Of a DNA stretch of 64,000 nucleotides, positions 50,170-59,724 are shown piece by piece. Under the pieces are notes generated by a model that worked only from the letters and a program-made list of their open reading frames with translations, was not told where the DNA came from and did no database searches. Origin of the DNA: Kluyveromyces lactis (Eukaryota > Ascomycota > Saccharomycetes > Saccharomycetales > Saccharomycetaceae); NCBI RefSeq assembly GCF_000002515.2, contig NC_006039.1:558001-622000 (forward strand). Reading direction: 5' to 3'. The position numbers and the translations under genes are program-made. Numbering within the stretch: the first letter of the stretch is position 1; every line of letters starts with the position of its first letter.

Positions 50170-50642
50170 GCCCAATTCTTTGCCTTGTATATTCTTCACT
50201 ACATATTTTGTTAAATAAGAAGATAAAGAAAATGTTCTAGTAACTAGAGCTAGCTCCTAATATTTGAAGAAGGAATATTACCTAACTTTTCGTATTCTCC
50301 CGTAATGAGAATTACATTTCTCTTATCATTTCCCTTTATCAACTGAAAAACCCTTGAATGGCAGATGATATCAACATAAATTTTTTTAGAAAAATACATA
50401 TTTGGGTCTCATTCTGGTTATCAATATAAAACTAGTGCCAGAAGAGATGTTTTTCTACCTTGGCATGTAGTAAATATAAAAAGGAGTCTTCAATTATGAT
50501 TGTAGAAAACCAATTATTTTGAGTTAGAACCTGATCCACGTCCTCAAAGTCTACCAATTCTTTACTCTTATTGCTTCTTTCGAAACAGGCAGATAGATTA
50601 AGAAAGACCAAAACCTAATCTAAATACTTTCTGTCATAAATC
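50170..50642. promoter_or_regulatory. FSH3-like/FMP42 spacer
   Basis: About 470 bases. TAAATATAAAAAGG at 50471-50484 is a likely TATA box for FMP42, and it also happens to match the ARS consensus complement. No gene is seen. Confidence 0.4.
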
Positions 50643-52190
50643 ATGAGAAGTAGTCTCATTGGATGTTTTGATATTCGTATCATACAACTGCTTTGTGCAG
50701 TAACATGGTGTTTACTATCTGCAGGGTTGATATTTGGATTTGCTGCTCTAAAGCCAGTTCTTATCGCTCAGCATGTGTACGAAGACTTGTGTTACATCAA
50801 CGTTGCAGAGGACCCTGTCGTTGAACTTCCATGTACAAAACAAGATTTGAGATTGAATAAAATGTTTGCTGTTGGTGCTGTAGTTACCAACATTGCTGCC
50901 TTGCCTGTAGGTTGGGTTTTGGATAATTACGGTCCAAGAATATGTGGTATTGTGGGAGCTCTCTTCCTATTTTCAGGTTCTTTCATCTATATTTCGGCAA
51001 AACATATCTCTTTCCTGGATCCATATTTAACAGGCTACATTTCTCTCGCAATTGGTGGACCGTTTGTGTTCATATCCTCATTCCAATTGGCTAATACCTT
51101 TCCCAAATACTCTGGTTCTATTCTTGCTGTTATTACTGGTGCTTTCGATTCTTCGTCCGCTTTGTTCTTATTCTACCGAATCTACTATGAGAAGGTAGAT
51201 CCTGATTTCAACTTGAAAAAATTCTTTACACTATATTTGGTAGTTCCAGTATTTATTGTACTGTGCCAACTGTTTATCATGCCATTCGAGTCATATAAAA
51301 CTCTAGGTGCTGTTCACAAATTGGAAGTTGAAGGACTTGATGAAGATGGTAATCTTCCAGAGGGCCAAGATGCGTCCATGGTGATACCTGATGCAGATGA
51401 ATGTTCATCCTTGTTATCCGGAACAGGTCCACAGATTCAGCCAGTTCTTTCTCATGGATCGAGAAGGAAGTCTGTGTTGGAGAACTACGTCGAAGCCAGA
51501 CTAGAAAAAAGAACCAGAGGGATTTTCGGTGTCTTGCATGAGAAATCCGCTTTAGAGCAGATCAAATCCTATTGGTTTATTTTAATGCTCCTTTTCACGA
51601 TTGTCACCATGTTGAGAATAAATTATTTCGTTGCAACTGTCAGATCACAAGAAGAGTATTTACTCCGTGATTCTAAACTCGCTGCATTAATGAACTCGAT
51701 ATTTGACGTAGCTCTACCATTACTTGGTATATTATCCATTCCTATAATCGGGATAATTCTAGATAATCTAGAGACATACTCTGTCCTTTTGCTTGTGTGT
51801 GGACTTTCTGTATTTATTGGCATTATGGGGTTAATACCATCATTTTATCCGAATTTGCTAGGCATATTACTGCTAGTTGCATTCAGGCCCTTCTATTATA
51901 CCGTTGTTTCAGACTACTGTTCTAAAATATTTGGATTTGAAACCTTCGGAGTTGTCTATGGCTCAATGATTTGTGTGTCAGGGTGTCTGAATTTCTTCCA
52001 AACCTATTTGGACAAACTGACACATACTACCTTCGATATGAATCCTACCCCAGTGAACGTTGGTTTATTGGCCACGACAGTTGTAATTTCGGTGGCACTT
52101 TTGGGTTACATTAGAACACAGTCAAAAAGGAGAGCTACACTGATAGATGATGCCCTCAAGTCACCTGTTGCTACCTACAATTCTACATAG
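50643..52190 (+). CDS. FMP42: Twelve-span MFS-type vacuolar membrane protein Fmp42
   Basis: Putative transporter related to the LAT3/SLC43-like fungal family; S. cerevisiae YMR221C is found on the vacuole and in mitochondrial preparations, with no assigned substrate. The 515-residue length is close to YMR221C (504). Six hydrophobic segments lie in residues 12-220 and six in 305-500. They are separated by a hydrophilic loop at about 225-300 rich in Asp, Glu and Ser, which holds ENYVEARLEKRTRGIFGVL. The region around residues 78-98 (GWVLDNYGPRICGIVG) is the MFS loop 2-3 motif. It lies between FSH3 and RFM1, matching the merged YMR221/YOR279 order. Confidence 0.87.
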   Translation: MRSSLIGCFDIRIIQLLCAVTWCLLSAGLIFGFAALKPVLIAQHVYEDLCYINVAEDPVVELPCTKQDLRLNKMFAVGAVVTNIAALPVGWVLDNYGPRICGIVGALFLFSGSFIYISAKHISFLDPYLTGYISLAIGGPFVFISSFQLANTFPKYSGSILAVITGAFDSSSALFLFYRIYYEKVDPDFNLKKFFTLYLVVPVFIVLCQLFIMPFESYKTLGAVHKLEVEGLDEDGNLPEGQDASMVIPDADECSSLLSGTGPQIQPVLSHGSRRKSVLENYVEARLEKRTRGIFGVLHEKSALEQIKSYWFILMLLFTIVTMLRINYFVATVRSQEEYLLRDSKLAALMNSIFDVALPLLGILSIPIIGIILDNLETYSVLLLVCGLSVFIGIMGLIPSFYPNLLGILLLVAFRPFYYTVVSDYCSKIFGFETFGVVYGSMICVSGCLNFFQTYLDKLTHTTFDMNPTPVNVGLLATTVVISVALLGYIRTQSKRRATLIDDALKSPVATYNST

Positions 52191-52599
52191 AACTTTTCTT
52201 TATATTTGTTACTTCTAGTCTGAGTTTATGAGATAGATAACCTAGTAGTTTTAAAACAATCCCTTTTACAACAACACATTCAACCTAAAATATTATTTGC
52301 AAATATTGATCGGAATATGACTACCTCGGTCACAGTTGGATGTATGTTCTCAATTTGGCTTCCTCCTGAATCACAGTTATAGGGCGTTCAGTGCTTCTTT
52401 TCAAACGCATCCAGTGACAATCAAATAAAAAAAAAAATTGACGTTACACAGTACTTTGAAACATTCATAATGAGAAGAGTGAAATGATGAATTATATACT
52501 TGCAAGGAGTATTAAAACTGTATAAAGTAGAGCAATTTAGTGAGTTGTTTCCGTAAAGAATCTGTGACCGAAAGATCGAAAGAAATATTAGAAAGGACG
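52191..52599. promoter_or_regulatory. FMP42/RFM1 spacer
   Basis: About 410 bases. The last 60 are an in-frame GTG-initiated extension of the next gene that I do not use. A-runs lie near 52427-52437. No clear regulatory motif is seen. Confidence 0.35.
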
Positions 52600-53568
52600 A
52601 TGGTAAGCTCTCCAATCGTTCTTTCACCTTTCACACCAAACACTATTGGAAACGGCAGAGATGATTCAGTGGATAAAGACGGTCCTTACACTGAACCAGT
52701 GGTAGATCCGATTAATGGTACATACACTGTAGATCAAGGACAGGCTTCGAATGAAATTGTCTATTGGAAAGATGCGAAGTCAACTCCGGTGGTCGGCTTT
52801 GGGAAGCACATCAACCAGATCAAAGAGAGAAGACAGAAAGTTTATGATGTATTAAAACAACTCGAAAGGGAGATCAAGCCAAGAGAGTTCGAATCATACG
52901 CTGAATATTACCTCATTAAAACATTCAAAGTAGGCAAATCAGCGAGTGGAAAAGTTAATGTGGATGGATTACGTAGTAGAGGTAGTGGTGGGCCGTATCG
53001 AAGGTTGAAAAGGTCTTCTCAACGCACAAATACATCGAGCTCACGTAATGAATCCAAGTCATCAAGTGATAGCTCCATAGAAGGAGATCATGCCGCATCG
53101 GACTCAGATCCTGGCCTGGCTGCGAAGGAAAGTGATACTGATTATAAACCAAGTAATCCTTGGAAAATTAACAGGGACATCACAACAGCTTCAATAATAG
53201 AGGAAAACAAATCAGGACCTATTAGAAGATCAAGTCGGTTGACAAGGAAAGAAAGGGAGAAGCAATTGAATAGGAAGAAGCAGGAAGGTAAAGAAGGGGT
53301 GATCGACAATGCCACGGAATCTCTACCTGATTCTTCATCTGCTGTAATTCAACACTTATATGAGAATTTGATTACCAAAGTCCAAGAGCCGGCAAGGAGG
53401 TCAGATTGGCTTTTACCACCGAAACAGAGATATATACCTGAGAAGAACCAACCTGTTAAACACGAACCTGAGCAGATAAAAATTAATGAACTTGCCAGGA
53501 ATCTTCGCATCAAGAAGATACTTTCAAGGTTCGATGGTGGCCTTGCCGGAGTAAGAACAGGCATGTAG
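52600..53568 (+). CDS. RFM1: Rfm1-like tether of the Sum1/Hst1 repressor complex
   Basis: In S. cerevisiae Rfm1 joins the deacetylase Hst1 to the DNA-binding Sum1 and represses middle-sporulation genes during growth. The 322-residue product is close to Rfm1 (310). It has no enzymatic motif; the most structured part is about residues 55-120 (YWKDAKSTPVVGFGKHINQIKERRQ, YAEYYLIKTFKVGKSASGK). The rest is Ser/Lys-rich with basic clusters (RSSRLTRKEREKQLNRKK). My call leans on position: YOR279C (RFM1) adjoins FSH3 in S. cerevisiae. The frame reads 20 codons upstream to a GTG; the first ATG is at 52600. Confidence 0.72.
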   Translation: MVSSPIVLSPFTPNTIGNGRDDSVDKDGPYTEPVVDPINGTYTVDQGQASNEIVYWKDAKSTPVVGFGKHINQIKERRQKVYDVLKQLEREIKPREFESYAEYYLIKTFKVGKSASGKVNVDGLRSRGSGGPYRRLKRSSQRTNTSSSRNESKSSSDSSIEGDHAASDSDPGLAAKESDTDYKPSNPWKINRDITTASIIEENKSGPIRRSSRLTRKEREKQLNRKKQEGKEGVIDNATESLPDSSSAVIQHLYENLITKVQEPARRSDWLLPPKQRYIPEKNQPVKHEPEQIKINELARNLRIKKILSRFDGGLAGVRTGM

Positions 53569-53641
53569 AAATTTTTCATTTTAAATTTAGCTTACAATTA
53601 TAAATGCTTGTAATTTTAAGTACTTTATTAAATAGTTTAGG

Positions 53642-54979
53642 TTAGTTCAAATTTTGGTAAGTACTAGGTTTTTCCTCAATGATTCCCAAATCTTGCTGAT
53701 TTAAATCTAACCATGTAACGTTTCTGAAGGTAGGATCATTCTTTGTTTCATTCGCTATATTGCAACTGTCTGTTGTAATCAAACAAATAGCATCATATCC
53801 TCCAGCACCTGGTACAACTCCGGTTAACACTCCCGGCAAACTGATTGCAGCATTTAAAAGATGTGTTTGGACTTCAGGTTCAATATCGGCACCTGATTGT
53901 TCCGTAATGAGTCTGAAGTGTTCTCTAATGGTATGAACGGAATGAACTATTTTCTGCAGTAGTGGGTGTGTCTTTCTTCCTTTATCATTAATGGTTTCAA
54001 TCAAGGCTTCATATTCCGAAGTGCTTTGGTCACATAGGGCAGTAAGTTCACGCAAGGATTCGACAAATTCTGTGTTCGCTTGGTCTATGGCCTTATAAAT
54101 TTTAAAAGCGGCTTGACCGTTACCATTATACCATTCATTGACTTTTGCTACGAGTTTTGTTGTCTCCGATCCATTATTAACATCACCCATTATTAGCCTC
54201 AATCTTGGAGGGAGAGACACTCTAGAGGCCTTTATTTTCCAATCGGTTTCATCAATCAAAGAAACTAAAGCGAAATGGTATGCTGACGATAATGGTGATG
54301 GTAATTGCTCGATGAGTACGGGATCAAATCTGTTGTAAGTGATGGTTCCGTACACTGCTGCAGCAACATCAAAGCCACTACCTATTTTACCTTGTGCCTG
54401 ACAATGTGCCACTTGAGACAAATTGTGAATTAATCTCATATCATCCTTTGATGAAACATCAAGATTTTGTTTGAAGCAGGAAACCAATGCCGTGACTAAA
54501 ACAGTAACCAATCCCGCTGAAGACCCCAACCCAGTTTTGGGGACTTCAGTGATAGATTTACTATGAAAAAGGAAAGATTTCACACCGTTACTTCTCAGTT
54601 TTGTTCCCGCCTGGGAATGATAGCCAGCATCCGAGTAAATATCGATCACTATGTTTCCTTGTAGTTTTAAATCGGGTTGAAAGTAGTTGAAGACTGTTGA
54701 TAAAACCTTTTCGATGAAGGGATTCTTGTTTTCTTGCAATTCTTGTGGGCTGTAATTGGAGCTTGAATCCATCTTATACTGCCACTCGTCGTCATTAAAC
54801 TGAGTACTTCTGACTTTAACAGTTATTGATGATGACGATGATGGACCAATTAATTCGTCTTGCTTGACAACAGCATGCATTCTTGACGATAGCGCCACGA
54901 CATAAGATCCATATTCTGGTTTCAAAACTAAATAACCGCCTGCTAGAAGGGCTTTACCTGGAGCACTAAAAGATCGCAT
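53642..54979 (-). CDS. ERG8: Phosphomevalonate kinase
   Basis: GHMP-family kinase converting mevalonate-5-phosphate to mevalonate diphosphate in the isoprenoid/ergosterol pathway, in the cytosol. The 445-residue protein is near the S. cerevisiae length (451). The N-terminal substrate motif APGKALLAGGYLVL is at 6-19. The GHMP ATP-binding motif KTGLGSSAGLVT is at 148-159, and the C-terminal glycine-rich motif GVVPGAGGYDAICL near 382-395. All three family motifs are intact. A Reb1 site lies about 150 bases upstream. Confidence 0.96.
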   Translation of the reverse strand: MRSFSAPGKALLAGGYLVLKPEYGSYVVALSSRMHAVVKQDELIGPSSSSSITVKVRSTQFNDDEWQYKMDSSSNYSPQELQENKNPFIEKVLSTVFNYFQPDLKLQGNIVIDIYSDAGYHSQAGTKLRSNGVKSFLFHSKSITEVPKTGLGSSAGLVTVLVTALVSCFKQNLDVSSKDDMRLIHNLSQVAHCQAQGKIGSGFDVAAAVYGTITYNRFDPVLIEQLPSPLSSAYHFALVSLIDETDWKIKASRVSLPPRLRLIMGDVNNGSETTKLVAKVNEWYNGNGQAAFKIYKAIDQANTEFVESLRELTALCDQSTSEYEALIETINDKGRKTHPLLQKIVHSVHTIREHFRLITEQSGADIEPEVQTHLLNAAISLPGVLTGVVPGAGGYDAICLITTDSCNIANETKNDPTFRNVTWLDLNQQDLGIIEEKPSTYQNLN

Positions 54980-55123
54980 GCCTTCAATATCTCATATAAG
55001 CTTTTGCAATTGGTTTTTACAATCCTTGGGATGCTTTCTCTTTCAGTGTGTGAGTGTTAGCTTCTCTATCGCTGGCCACCATTGCATACGATTTAACCAA
55101 GTGAGTTGAAGTGATGAATTTTA

Positions 55124-55131
55124 TTACCCGG
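55124..55131 (+). promoter_or_regulatory. Reb1-type site
   Basis: TTACCCGG, a strong Reb1 core, in the short space between the ESC1 3' end and the ERG8 start, 145-152 bases upstream of the ERG8 ATG. It is well placed for the ERG8 promoter. Reb1 can also block read-through, which is plausible here for transcription coming from ERG8's upstream side. Confidence 0.5.
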
Positions 55132-55221
55132 AAAACATAACATTATACCAATATAGCACTATATAATATCATCATAAAGATTGCCTTTTGAGGCGTGATG
55201 GTTATAGTTATATTGTCACAA

Positions 55222-58200
55222 TCATCGCTTTTTCGATTTAGATCTCAAGTTTCGAGCAACTGAAGTGATTTTGCGAGCTTGTTTTCTTTTCTTGCTTCTT
55301 TTACGCTTTGAAGGTTTTGGACTGCTGTTCTCTGTGGCGCGTGGTCTTTTTTTCACCGGTGTTCTCTGCTGAGGTGTTTCTGCTTTTTCAATAGTGACTG
55401 GAATATCAGCTGCGTCTGACTCTTCATTTTCGATTTCAATTGGAATCGAGCCTGCTCGGGTAGATGTTTCTAGTTTTTGACCAGGAGACGTAATAGGATT
55501 TGCGTCGCTTGGAGCCAAGTGAAGTTCAGTGGTATCATCGATGATAACTGAGGTCGGAGTTGTATCAACGTCTTCATCCGGAGTGTCCTTGGGTAGATCC
55601 ATGCCTCCATAATGTTTAATTTTGTCCGTTGTTTTATTAATCATTTCTAGTGTTTGTAGTGCTTCGGCATCATGCAATTCATTTGATTCTTTAACTGAGT
55701 GAACTTCCTCCGAAACATAAGACTCTTCCCCAGAGTGATTTTCAGATTTGTTTTCTTCATGGTCCTGATTGTGTTCAGGTTCAGAAGGCGCGCTGTTATT
55801 CTCAGAATGATTCGAATTAGCTGAGTCCGAATCTGATTCTGTTAAAATCGGATCCACTAAACTTGCAAATTCTGTCGCTGCATCTCCAATAGACCTCACG
55901 CCTTCTGCCAATTTATTAAGCATTTTCAAAGGTGAAGCTAATATCCTTTTACCTAGTGTTGGTTCTGGCGAAGGTGATTTCAGTGAATCTTGAGTGGATG
56001 AAATTTCACTTTGGTATAACAAGCTTGATGAAGGTTTGTTTACTTTCCCATCAGAGAGATCATGGTTTGTTGCTACAACTACATCACCGCTGACAGCGAG
56101 GGAAGGCTCATCCGAATTAAAATCTGCATGAAGTTCGTATGCATTTTCCTTCGATGACGAAGATATTACAGAAGGGCTTCCTTGGTACCCAGAGTTCAAA
56201 AGGTCATTTTCGTTATTCGGATACCCCATTTGCCCAGTTTCAGATATATCAGGCACTGAAGTCACAGATGGGTGGTATGGTATCTGATCTGACGCAGTAG
56301 CAGAATTGTGAGGAATATTTAACGTAATGTCTGTATTGGAAATTGATAGCTGAATGTTTGATTGTTGCAGTTCATTTTTCGATTCATTTTCATTAACTTC
56401 AATGGATAACTCATCTGCTTGCAGATCAAGGCTTTCTTCATCAGTAAAGTGGAGGATTTTTTGAGTTTCAGCGTTAATTTTTTGCTCAACTGCTAACTCT
56501 TCCAGCTCCACAGTTCGATGCACTGGTTCAGGCGATTCTCTGAACGAAACTTCAGGTTCAGTAGTAATCTTTTCAATTTCACTATTATTAATATCTTCGG
56601 TTATTATTTCTTCTATTTCGATGTAACTTGTGGTGCGAACGCGTACCCGCATGTCAGCTGGTTCCATTACAATAGGCTCGGCTAATTCCTCTTGCGTCGG
56701 ATCCTCCATTAAGGATTCTACGTACTCACTCAATTCAGTAGATCTCTTGGCTTGTGCAGTATCTTCGAAGGGAGATGCAGCTTCATGTACCTCCGTGCGG
56801 TGAACAAGGAGTGGAATTCTTATTACAGGTTTATCATCAGGAAGCGCTTCGGATGCCAGTAGTTCCGACTCATGTTCACGGCTAGAATTTGACAAATCAT
56901 GATCTGAAATTGCCTTTGAGGGCTCCAATGGTTTAGGATAAGTTACGTGAGACGTTGATCCAGCTTTCTCGTGAGAGTCGGTACCGTCTGAATTGTTCGG
57001 CAGGTTATTAGTTGTTGTCTGACTAGAGTTCAGGTTGAATAACGGAATGTTATGATGCTGAGAAGGCTTTTGGAAGAGTGTGGAGTTCAAATTGTTTTCC
57101 AGTTTTCTTCTTCTACTATTTTTGATAGAAGCATCGCCTGAAACTTTCTCAGATTGGTTAACTCGTACGGGACTAGTAGTTAAGCGAATCGTTTCCTTAT
57201 CGATGAACAACGGAATATTTGGTTTATTTTCATTTATTGAATGATCGATAGTCATACTACTATGTCCAGCTTTCTTTTCCGGAGAGACTTGGACATTCTT
57301 AGACGCGAAGAAATCACTAGAAATAGGAAAGCTATGCTTAATGTCAAGGGCATCATGAAAAATGTCATCTGAAGGACTTTCAGAACTCACATTGTAGGTT
57401 TGAAAATCTTCTGATGCTTCCTCAACTGTCCCTTTCATATTTTCGGCGTTTAGTTCATGATCAAAGGGGTGTTCAACTTGCTGGGAACACGTTGGGTTTT
57501 GTGTTACGTCGGATGCAGGATCATCCAAAGTATTTAATAATAAATCATGAAGAAAATCTGTTTTATCAGTGTCTTCATTGTAATCTAAGTGGAAAGGGTC
57601 TGAAGCAAATACTGACTGATATTCAGAATTCTCTTCTGTTTGGTGCGCATTGGCATTATTTTGAGGGTTATCATCTTCTGAGAACGAATCAGAAAAAGTC
57701 AAACAATATCTCGGTTCAGATTGACCAACATTTCGTTCTTGTCGTTCAACACTAGTTGCTTCTTTTGTTACCATGCATGGTTCTTTAGGCTCAGCGAAAA
57801 CTTCCTTTTCCGTCTTAGAAAGCGTTGTTTGAGGTAAATCTATGGCATTTGAAGCAAAGTCAATATCTTGTACTGAAGTTTCGGACAGTTCCTCAGAATT
57901 TCCAGAACCAGTAGTATTTACATTGTTTTCGGAATATTCTACATTTTTGGGAACGGACCTCTCATGTAATGTTTTCAAAATCAAAGAATGATCGTTGTCC
58001 GTAATTAAACCGTAACCATTATTATTCGTATCCAATTGATAGCTATACTCCCCCAGTTCACCGATACCATCGGATCTCAATTCATGTGTGTTAGTTGCTG
58101 ATAATTGGGTAATATCTTCCTCATCTGTTATGATTTCAGGAGCTTCTGAGCTTGTCTGATATTCTTTATTGATGACCTTTTCTGTTTCGTCTTCATATGC

Positions 58201-59508
58201 TTCTTCAGCTTCATCCTTATTGTATGACTCCTCAGAATATATGTCTTTGTCAGAAACATCATCAACAGATTGATCACTGTCTGTCGCATGGGAGTTAAGT
58301 TGTGCGATCGCCTGATTAGCTATACTAAATTCGTCTGACAAGCTCGATATTTGTTGAGATATTTCACCATCATCAAAATCTTCTATTTCGGATGATTGAT
58401 CCTGCATCAGATCAGATTCTTGATCAGAAGGCAGTTCCTCTTCGGATTTCCCATTGGTTTTACTTTCATCGTAGTTTGACGCAAGAGCATCATTGGTAAG
58501 CTTTTCGTCATCAGTGCTATAATATTCTGGGGAACCTTCGGATTCCTCAAGGTTATCCTTATCATTGAGAGTTTGATGTGAGAAAATTCCGGAAGGCTTG
58601 GATTCTCTGATATCAGAGGACTGATAATCTGAAAGCATCACGTCTTCTTCATGTTCTATGTTGTCTTCAGAATTGTTATCGGAGAGAAAGTCATTATCTT
58701 CAAGTTCAACACCAGCCATAGAAGTGTCACGAGGAGTAACTGAATCAGTTGTCTTATTACCAGGTTTCTGAGCATAGGCTTGCATGAACGTTTGTTTCAA
58801 CCTTGGTGTTGATGCAATATTTTCAGATAAATCATTGTCGCTATATTCATTGAAGAGATCATCATCCTCGTCGTCACTAGGTTCCGCTTGCTCTATTATA
58901 CTTTCAGAATGAGAAGAGTCACGTCTTTCAGATAAGTTGATTGAATCTCCTTCTGAATATTCTGAAGTTTGTCCCTGAAGTATAGACACCGAAGCATTCT
59001 TATTCATTGTGTGAATATTCTCAGATCCCTCATTGTCGCTCAAAATAACGATAGAATCCTCAGATTCTAGACAGGAGTCTGCTTCATCTTTCATCTGTAT
59101 ACCATCAGATACGCGAACACCCTTGGAGTCGGTTTGATCCATGGGTTTCATGTTGTCTTCCATTATTTCATTAACATATTGTAATCTGAGTTGTTCATTA
59201 CGCAATTCGGATTCTAACTCATTCCGTAACAATGTCTCTTCTTTTGACACTGATTTTAATAATTTCTTACCTTTTTCTATGAGCGACTCAACCATTGAGA
59301 CGGTAGCATTGGTATCATGAGATAGCAGTCTTCTCTTAAAGTCATCTTGGTCTTTCCGTCTATAGGCAGTCAGTTGGTGAGTTGCATTGGATTGCTTCTG
59401 TTTGGTCAATTGTACTCTTCTTTTGCTACTGAAAGGCGAAGCAAAACGCCGGAAGCTCTTACTAGCTCCATTCTTTCCAAAACGCAAAGAATTGGAATTT
59501 TCATGCAT
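55222..59508 (-). CDS. ESC1: Esc1-like nuclear-periphery chromatin anchor
   Basis: A very large, low-complexity acidic protein (1,428 residues; S. cerevisiae Esc1 has 1,658). Esc1 lines the inner nuclear envelope and holds telomeres there by binding Sir4. The N-terminal 60 residues are basic (SKSFRRFASPFSSKRRVQL). A coiled coil is likely at about 75-115 (SLIEKGKKLLKSVSKEETLLRNELE). Most of the rest is Asp/Glu/Ser/Asn-rich. A small conserved-looking hydrophobic stretch near 1190-1215 includes GKRILASPLKMLNKLAEG, and the last 45 residues are strongly basic (KRKRSKKRKQARK). Position next to ERG8 (YMR219W/YMR220W) is the main evidence, as the family diverges fast. Confidence 0.82.
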   Translation of the reverse strand: MHENSNSLRFGKNGASKSFRRFASPFSSKRRVQLTKQKQSNATHQLTAYRRKDQDDFKRRLLSHDTNATVSMVESLIEKGKKLLKSVSKEETLLRNELESELRNEQLRLQYVNEIMEDNMKPMDQTDSKGVRVSDGIQMKDEADSCLESEDSIVILSDNEGSENIHTMNKNASVSILQGQTSEYSEGDSINLSERRDSSHSESIIEQAEPSDDEDDDLFNEYSDNDLSENIASTPRLKQTFMQAYAQKPGNKTTDSVTPRDTSMAGVELEDNDFLSDNNSEDNIEHEEDVMLSDYQSSDIRESKPSGIFSHQTLNDKDNLEESEGSPEYYSTDDEKLTNDALASNYDESKTNGKSEEELPSDQESDLMQDQSSEIEDFDDGEISQQISSLSDEFSIANQAIAQLNSHATDSDQSVDDVSDKDIYSEESYNKDEAEEAYEDETEKVINKEYQTSSEAPEIITDEEDITQLSATNTHELRSDGIGELGEYSYQLDTNNNGYGLITDNDHSLILKTLHERSVPKNVEYSENNVNTTGSGNSEELSETSVQDIDFASNAIDLPQTTLSKTEKEVFAEPKEPCMVTKEATSVERQERNVGQSEPRYCLTFSDSFSEDDNPQNNANAHQTEENSEYQSVFASDPFHLDYNEDTDKTDFLHDLLLNTLDDPASDVTQNPTCSQQVEHPFDHELNAENMKGTVEEASEDFQTYNVSSESPSDDIFHDALDIKHSFPISSDFFASKNVQVSPEKKAGHSSMTIDHSINENKPNIPLFIDKETIRLTTSPVRVNQSEKVSGDASIKNSRRRKLENNLNSTLFQKPSQHHNIPLFNLNSSQTTTNNLPNNSDGTDSHEKAGSTSHVTYPKPLEPSKAISDHDLSNSSREHESELLASEALPDDKPVIRIPLLVHRTEVHEAASPFEDTAQAKRSTELSEYVESLMEDPTQEELAEPIVMEPADMRVRVRTTSYIEIEEIITEDINNSEIEKITTEPEVSFRESPEPVHRTVELEELAVEQKINAETQKILHFTDEESLDLQADELSIEVNENESKNELQQSNIQLSISNTDITLNIPHNSATASDQIPYHPSVTSVPDISETGQMGYPNNENDLLNSGYQGSPSVISSSSKENAYELHADFNSDEPSLAVSGDVVVATNHDLSDGKVNKPSSSLLYQSEISSTQDSLKSPSPEPTLGKRILASPLKMLNKLAEGVRSIGDAATEFASLVDPILTESDSDSANSNHSENNSAPSEPEHNQDHEENKSENHSGEESYVSEEVHSVKESNELHDAEALQTLEMINKTTDKIKHYGGMDLPKDTPDEDVDTTPTSVIIDDTTELHLAPSDANPITSPGQKLETSTRAGSIPIEIENEESDAADIPVTIEKAETPQQRTPVKKRPRATENSSPKPSKRKRSKKRKQARKITSVARNLRSKSKKR

Positions 59509-59724
59509 TATATATCAAACACTAGCAGTTGGCTTGTTATGTTACGTACTTTCTTCATCTAAATTCCTTGTATGTTCCTCTAAAACCTTAACTCTTTATA
59601 TTGAATTTTCCTTGTCTTATATTCTAAAAGTGTAAAATCAACCTTGGACATGGTGGGTTCGACTAGCTAAAAAAACAGCTTAACCTACGGGTACCATTTT
59701 ACAACAGCAAGTAAACTGGTGGGT

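Noticed and set aside
55222-59508. ESC1 as a possible repeat-rich adhesin or foreign gene because of its extreme acidity and low complexity.
   Set aside because: No signal peptide, no tandem repeats, a basic C-terminus, and conserved position between ERG8 and TRS130.
59645-59656. GGTTCGACTAG, close to a tRNA B box.
   Set aside because: No A box, no cloverleaf and no terminator in the right place.
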